64,000 nucleotides of DNA from Helicoverpa zea (taxonomy: Eukaryota; Arthropoda; Insecta; Lepidoptera; Noctuidae). The position numbers were made by a program, and so were the translations under genes. The DNA is taken from NCBI RefSeq assembly GCF_022581195.2, contig NC_061467.1:5642001-5706000 (forward strand), given 5' to 3'. Each line of letters opens with the position of its first letter. The first letter of the stretch is position 1. Below the pieces are notes generated by a model that ran no database searches, was not told the DNA's origin, and saw nothing but the letters and a program-made list of their open reading frames with translations. This document shows, piece by piece, positions 57,549-64,000 of this stretch.

Positions 57549-58564
57549 GTAAGTAACACCCACTCATATTAACCGTAACGTTTTAAGTATACAGGCATTA
57601 TCTGTTATCAACTTTAAGCTAGGTTTACACTACACCACCGTACACTGTAGTACTAAGCAGTATGCGTAAACAACGAGTGTCTTTGTTCGATCTCTAGTGG
57701 AACACGAAGAAAGTGGCCTATCTGCAGCACCACTGCTGATGAAGTATGAACAGCAGTAACTGTATGTGGTACAGAATAAACCTATGATCAACCTTAATGC
57801 GAACAAACTCTAAAATCAATTGTTGATCATCATTGTTGTTATTGTTCTCGATAAGTGCAATTGCGCGCACTGCAAATTGCAGTTGGCTTCGGATCAGTCT
57901 GTCTGTTCACACTGTTTACGCACGAAAGTTGTTGTTCAAAGAAGCCATGATCATAAAATGTGTGGCGACCAATATTGAAAAACACAAGTCCAGCCAGCAT
58001 TGGATAACATGAATGTAATTTGTTGCTGATTATTATGATGCGTTGTTATTATATTCTATTGTATTAATTTTCCTAGGGGAACAAATGCTACAACATGGCT
58101 GCATTCCATTTTGTCTAGTGAGTATCATAGATTGGTGTTGCGGCTAAGCCTGATGTGATATCGATAAGCACTAGAGACATTGTTGTCATAGATTATGTAT
58201 TATTATGTTATCAAAATATCCCGACACTTTTTATCCGTCGTTGTGTTTATGCTGCTTAACGTAGGCCGGCGGCTGACTCATGCCTCTTGCTCGGACAGCG
58301 ATCGCATCTCATTTTAGACTTGATGTTACATTTTAGAACCCTTGAATATGCATAGAATCTTCCACGATGTCTAGACCTGAGTAATTATGCCTTATAGCGC
58401 TAGATGCACATGCTTATATGGAAATATATTTAGATCAATAATGTTGATTTAAAAGCGTCGGTCGTCAGTCAAACTTATACATTGATTAATCAGTCTAGCG
58501 CCGGGCTCGCCAATCGCCATAGATTCATTGGCCTCATTGCAATATGCTTTTATGTATTTTTGGA
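57549..58564 (+). other. Probable intron, no recognised feature
   Basis: No gene, RNA or repeat recognised between the exon donor and the MITE. Confidence 0.4.
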
Positions 58565-58567
58565 CTG

Positions 58568-58951
58568 GGGCCCGATTCTCCTAATTTTACTTAAGCAACA
58601 TACGATTCATGTTCGACTCGATTCGACTGAGATCCAATCCCGACTCGATTACGATTGAAGCGTATGTGGCATTCCGCTATTTTTTCTTTGAAATAAACGT
58701 TTTTATCGTTTTCTGTCATTCAATAATGTATCATTTTGTCTGCAAATGATTTACGATTGCAATATGATTGTAGAGCAAACTACCGTATAGACCAAAATCA
58801 CTAAAATAGCAGGCCAATCGCACACCAATCAAATGTCAATCGAATACGATTGGTCTTTTATTAGTAGCAGAATGCCAGATATGGTTAAAACTGCTATTGC
58901 GATCATATTGCGATTCGATTTTGACATTATTAACTTAGGAGAATCGGGCCC
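58568..58951. mobile_element. MITE, 384 bp, 17-bp TIRs
   Basis: Perfect inverted ends gggcccgattctcctaa ... ttaggagaatcgggccc are flanked by CTG on both sides (58565-58567, 58952-58954). The interior repeats CGATT/AATCG motifs many times (cgactcgattcgact, tacgattgaagcg, attgcgattcgatt). There is no coding frame. The 3-bp target would fit a PIF/Harbinger-like element, but CTG is not their usual TWA, so the superfamily is open. Confidence 0.75.
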
Positions 58952-58954
58952 CTG

Positions 58955-60160
58955 GTCTCTGCGTACTGCGTCACTGTTCGGTGTGTTGTTCGCTGGCACG
59001 ACCATTTGATTGCATACGTCTTGATTATTTAATATGCATTCGTATTAATTCATGTGTCTTGTTGCAAAGGCCCAGCAATTTGTCATTACACGATCGGTTC
59101 TGCAATATTTATACTCAGTTATTATGTGTTATTACATGTCTTGAATATCTTCTCAGCGTGTGGTATGCATTATTATGAACTGTCTGTGTAATGTAAATGC
59201 AATAATGAGACGTTCGTCAATTCCATGCCATCTGACTGAAATTACCCTTGAACTCGGTTGGCTGACGCAATACACACACAGACATTGAGGACTATGACAC
59301 TTCTAAAAGCAAGCATCTGCAAACACTTTATGTAAATATCAACTTCAATCGCTTCAAATGTTCAAAGTTCACATATATCCCACACTTTTTTACAGACAGG
59401 CTAACCTTGCTTACCATATTCTGATGATTTTCTGTCTGTTTAAATTGTGAGAAAAACGCTTGTTGCTTTCAGAGATTATGTAGCTGAATTACACAGTTTT
59501 ATTAATGAAACCAGACCCTTCATTTCCTTATATGCGGTTATCCTACTCCTAGGTATGTGGTAAATTCACATTAATGGTTATTTACCATATTGAATCACAA
59601 ACAAAATGCCGTTCGCGTAATAAATCCACATGCAATAAGCCCGCTCCCAAAATTACCATTTGTGACGTCTATTTGTAGGATTGTGACAGGATGATGGGCA
59701 TTAACGGCTATTGTTGCAATAAATATTCAAATACCATGAAAAAGGAATGGTTGCGACAATGTCAGCGATCTCTTTACTGTGTCCTAACGATTAATATTCC
59801 CTTCTGAACTCGCCATTTCTACAAATAGTAACAATTGTGTTTATTTCCGTCACTGAAAGTTCCCCCGTTGCCGCCGCCGATGCGCTCAATTGATGCGGGA
59901 GGCGCACATATTTACAATTAGCTTTGTTTGCGTGGCTTGATAATAATAATTGCTGGACATAAGCCAATGTTAGTATTAATTTTTCAACATGGCGGAGTGG
60001 TAGGCTCGGCAATTGCCGCAAGCACCAATTATGTTAATCCGGGTTAGTTTTGAAGGGACTGTGCAGTACGGTGCACGTTGCGAACGATGCATTTATTAAT
60101 TTGTAGAAGTTATGTGAGAAAGTTGTGTTGTTTTTGTGTGCGCGCCGGTTCTGTGCGACA
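58955..60160. other. Non-coding; leader-like sequence at the right end
   Basis: Nothing recognised before about 60050. From there to 60160 the sequence is leader-like: an initiator-like 'gtgcagtacgg' at 60061-60071, then GT-rich sequence up to the ATG at 60161. Confidence 0.35.
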
Positions 60161-60236
60161 ATGCAGTTTACGTTGGTAATCGTCGTAAACAAAGTGAAGC
60201 TATGTCCGGTGATAGAAGAGCCGCTGAAATCGATTG
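60161..60236 (+). CDS. Candidate start exon or 40-codon ORF (unknown protein)
   Basis: ATG in fair context (gacaATGcag) opens MQFTLVIVVNKVKLCPVIEE followed by PLKSI, and GTAATG at 60237 gives a possible donor. Unspliced, the frame runs 40 codons to TGA. The start is mildly hydrophobic (FTLVIVV), too short for a clear signal peptide. The upstream GT-rich, GC-rising sequence resembles a 5' leader. No family is recognised. Confidence 0.28.
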
Positions 60237-61402
60237 GTAATGCAATTCCACGTTTAGTATGTAAAGTGTTGTCTAGATGATTTCATACATATTACGTTTT
60301 CCTCCAAGGATATCGCCGTCTGAAATTAAGTTTCTATTTCAGTTTGTGGTAATATTTGTTTGTTTGCACACATACCCACTGATTGTACTTGCAATTTAAC
60401 CCACGAACCAGTACAATTTCCTACTTGGCAAAAATAAACCCAAAAAATTGTAGTCGCCGAACTTCTGAATCTGGAACCTATTCAATAACTGCACACAGAG
60501 TCCACTATAGTAGTATTTACATTCCGTTATCAACAACCTAGTTTATGGAATACACACTTCTGATAACCTGTATCGAAAAGTTCTGATTGTAGTTATTCCC
60601 ACGTACAAGGAAATCTAAATATCATACGCGTATTAAAGACAATCAAAAGCTGCTTTACATTAATTTGCGCTTATAACGGTTTCAAATGATTAAAAAAAAG
60701 TCAGCGACATGCACTATTACCCAGATAAACCTGCGAAATGATTTGACAAACATATTTAACCTAGAATTATAATCGACGTTAATCACGAACAGCTCAATCT
60801 ACTTGGTCCGTGATTATGCGATGGCACCGTTAGCATGGTAGGTGTCGCCAGCCGGGGCCCATGTGTGGCGACATCGCCTCCGAACAATATTGTAAGTGAC
60901 ATTCTTAACCATCTGAATAAACGTAATTGAACAATTCCTATCAACCCATTGCCCTTATCTACTTGTTGCGGTAGCTGGACAAATTCGAGCCACAATTGGT
61001 CGCAGCTAATCATTGTCGTGTCTTTAAATTCAGTGCACGCAAGTGGGACATATTCATTGTTTGATGCAGGCTAGTCATATTTCCGTTTTAGCATGGAAAT
61101 ATATTCCAGAAAACCACAATTGAAATTACCTTAATTACTAAACCGAATTGATATTGTTATGTGTAATTTACTGACTAAGAGCACAATGACTCCTTTAATT
61201 GACGTCAAACAAACAATATAATAGGATACCAAGGAGATGTGCATTAGAATGTACCCTCATATGCACACCATGCGTCAGAAATTATGTCAAGCACATAATA
61301 GACGGCTTGATCGGTCGGCTGCAACGCCCTATTTGCTGCATTCTTATCTGAAACTTGTAGGTAATATGGTCGTATGAATCATAATATCTAGGCGGCCTAA
61401 CA
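60237..61402. other. Non-coding, no supported gene
   Basis: A GC patch near 60840-60890 ends in GTAAGTGAC and contains a short ATG frame (MCGDIASEQY) as well as a small hairpin (tgtcgcca ... tggcgaca). This is too little to call an exon. Confidence 0.35.
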
Positions 61403-61492
61403 ATGAAGCTGACTGACGGGGCGCGGCGCGGCTTCTCAGATCTCACCATTCTCGACCCACTGCGATACTCAGATTATGCTGACCGAACATAA
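61403..61492 (+). CDS. Candidate 29-codon small ORF
   Basis: aacaATGAAG opens MKLTDGARRGFSDLTILDPL and ends at TAA (61490-61492). The block is GC-rich (gacggggcgcggcgcggctt) in an AT-rich setting. There is no recognised domain and no clear splice site. It may be a short peptide frame, part of an exon, or chance. Confidence 0.2.
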   Translation: MKLTDGARRGFSDLTILDPLRYSDYADRT

Positions 61493-64000
61493 ATCGAATC
61501 TTGTTATGGACCTGTTATTTTGCTATTTACATTTACCTGCATCAGATTATCCCATCTAATGAGGTTATCGGTGTCCACCCAGTTACTATTGTTCCGATTT
61601 CTGTATCTCTGTGCTTTATTAGTAACTTGCCTAAAATGTCTAGCCTTAAATTGTCTAAGATGTTGTATAGACGTGCTTGTGTTCCGCCTGAACGACGCTG
61701 TTTCTCAAACACTATTCTAATTTGACCGAAACACATATTGAACAACTGTAATCTCGGCCTGGATTAAAAGTCGGTCAATTGATATCTACGTATAATAAAG
61801 AAATTATTTATTCACAAAATACAGGCGAAATGTTTGCGCACATTTAGCATTAGAAGTCTGCGTCCACTACGCTTGAACGTCTTTTGTTAAATCAATAAGT
61901 ATGATAGTAACTATTCCGCGTGTTTCTTTTAAACATAGGTGTAGCTATGCTGGCTTCGATCTTTAATATTTTAGCAAGATTTCGTACTTTTTAAGATTAA
62001 GAATTTTTTAATATTTAAGATTATTTACAAAATTGTACCAATTAAATCATTTCTCAGTAGAATATAGGTCTAAAACATTACAAATGTAATTACAACAGCC
62101 CGTTTAAGTCATGATTTGGTCTATAAAATGCTATCTTTGGATGTCAGTTTTATTTATCTCTCACCCCGTCATTGTAGTATCTAACAGTAGAGGTCAACAA
62201 TGTTCAGGATGTAGACGTCTTAAATTCGTTCATGACGATAACAGAAACTGAAGATAGGGTTACTACTGGGAACGGACACGAATTTATTGTTGAGACAAGT
62301 TTGAATTGTAGTTGGCCACAAAGTTTGGAGTTCCAAAATATTTGTTACCCCACAATCATTATACTTCTACAAACCACTTCAAATCGCGATACTCCTGCAC
62401 CACGTTATAAAAATATAAACAATCCACCTTAATGATCTCATCTCCCAATTTCGTTACATATGAATGGACTGTTGTAAATGTCGGTATGCCCGTCAGTCGG
62501 TCACAGAACTAGTTTGTTATGTTAATTTGCTAATCTAAAACCGGCTGTATGGATAAAACAATAACCACCATACAAAAGCATCAACAAAACTGAGTAAATA
62601 TAATTTACGACCGTTAACGGGTCGTCAACCCTGGTCAGTGCTGGACCCTGCGGACCGCGGATCGCTGCGGTTGTTAACAAATAACTTACTATCACTCGGT
62701 AGTTGAACAGTGAACACCATCAGCTCATTGAGAACTTCTCGCTTAGTATGTGATCAAACATCGCGATGTCAACACGTGGCCGACGTTAATTGTGTTTATT
62801 GTGATTTAAATTAGCCAATTAAATTCTCATTCGAAGTAATATTTACATAATCAATATGTTTTATAAACCCACTGTGCAGTGTTAACTACCGTGATATTAT
62901 TTCGAGAACCTTGATCTCGCAATAGAGGGCGCAATTACGTAACGTGTGCTGTGATGGATATGTACCGGTATGGTGACTCGAAGAATGCAAGAAAGTGTGA
63001 TAAAATAACTAAAATTAAACACAAGTTGATAAAGAAGCACAGGCTAAGTAGGTAGTTACGCTAGTTATTAGTTTTCAATGCATCATGGTCACGTTTGAAA
63101 TATATTCATATGCAGAAGTTTTAACGTCTTTTTAATCTCGTGTTAGGAACGACTTGGGCGTATTTACAAAACGTGGTCGCCTCAGCCGCCTACACTCGCG
63201 TTCAAGGCCTCTAATCCAATTAATCAGCGTTTCGACTTATGGAGCCGATCCGATATAACTCCGAAAGGATGCTCTCAACGTACATATTCCTTCGTATGTT
63301 TCTCCATTTTGCTTTTCATGCTGAATTAAGCTTGCTAAATTGATGTTGCGTCAATTTTTTTGTTCTTAAAAAAAGAATCACACATTCGCTTTGCAACTTA
63401 GAATGTTTCTCTGTCTATTTATTCCAAATTCGGTATTGCTTCGTACATAATAATTATATTATCTATGGAAATTAGGACCCGTATGTAACTACCAATTTTT
63501 TTGTTCTTATCATTCAATTACAAGACTTCACTAATTCAAGGTTAACACAATATTTATACGCACGAGTTACAACAGTATACGTTACCATGCCTCGCAGACT
63601 GTCCGACAGTTAGATAAGAAAATAGTAAAGTTTATCTCCAGTAGTTTATGATGTGCGACAAACGAACTGCTAGGTACTTAATGTTATAACGAGTTCCAGA
63701 TTTCCAAATTTCTTGGAAACCTAATCATGTTTTGACTGGCTTTTGACCGACATTGTTTGAGTTATTGATTTAAACAATGCAGCAATGCTGAGATTATAAT
63801 ATGAGCAGAGTACAACGTTCCCTTTATATTGCTTAACATTCCTCGAACCCTGCTAGCGCCCCGAAATAATGCTACAACTATTTAGTTTAAAGAAATGCAT
63901 ACTGCAATTCCTAACCCTTCCCCTAGCTAGACACCACTTATCTTAGAATTTAAAAGCCAATACTTTTTCTTTTGTTTTTTAACTTCTGTAATTCATGATA
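61493..64000. other. Non-coding to window end, no supported gene
   Basis: Overlapping frames near 61500-61745 are accidental. A leader-like block precedes a short frame MDMYRYGDSKNARKCDK at 62954, without a convincing splice site. No transposon ends, tRNA or CRISPR-like arrays were found. Confidence 0.4.

Noticed and set aside
1..64000. CRISPR array, bacterial operons, Shine-Dalgarno sites, phage genes
   Set aside because: Nothing of the kind is present. Composition, repeats and splice-like signals are those of an insect nuclear genome.

Overview
This is a window of insect nuclear DNA, most likely from a moth or butterfly (Lepidoptera). It is AT-rich and intron-like, with no bacterial-style gene packing. 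Repeats with typical lepidopteran character are scattered through it: the 'gactggaagcc...aacatagttggg' LINE tail followed by GAT units, a tRNA-derived SINE, the 'cggtacgggcagtagttccc' repeat family, and several TIR-bearing MITEs. Most of the window is intergenic or intronic. The only long, clearly coding proteins belong to retrotransposons.

Layout. 1-2165 is a decayed BEL/Pao LTR retrotransposon whose pol has lost its integrase and which ends in a probable LTR. 2569-2673 is the 3' end of an RTE-like LINE. 3397-3683 is a hAT-type MITE with an 8-bp target duplication. 6515-6652 is a foldback MITE. 6700-8066 is an older repeat split by a 1.16-kb TA-flanked element with 24-bp TIRs, which itself holds a 90-bp perfect inverted repeat. 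More copies of the older repeat lie at 9285-9516 and 10983-11217, next to a MITE at 10812-10957. 23316-23688 is a SINE with a 10-bp target duplication. 25755-25896 is a LINE tail, and 25949-26307 is a GC-rich MITE with TIRs of about 115 bp. 58568-58951 is a further MITE.

The centrepiece is 30547-36451 on the minus strand: an intact Ty3/gypsy retrotransposon of the CsRn1/Kabuki type. It has 225-bp LTRs in which I see no differences, a 5-bp target duplication (gactt), a tRNA-Trp-like primer site and a polypurine tract. Its Gag carries a CHCC knuckle, and its Pol keeps every catalytic residue I could check. Between pol and the 3' LTR lies a third reading frame for a 95-residue protein with a myristoylation-type N-terminus and one membrane segment. 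That frame is the most unusual thing in the window. A splice-acceptor-like site sits just upstream of it, so it may be made from a spliced mRNA, in the position that env occupies in errantiviruses, although it is not an envelope protein.

Host genes are visible only as candidate exons with splice-like borders. The best is at 57445-57548 (plus strand), perhaps joined to a GC-rich promoter and leader exon at about 51750-52225. Weaker candidates lie at 10371, 18164, 28136, 44073, 46815 (minus), 47048, 60161 and 61403. I recognise none of these proteins, and transcript data would be needed to confirm them.
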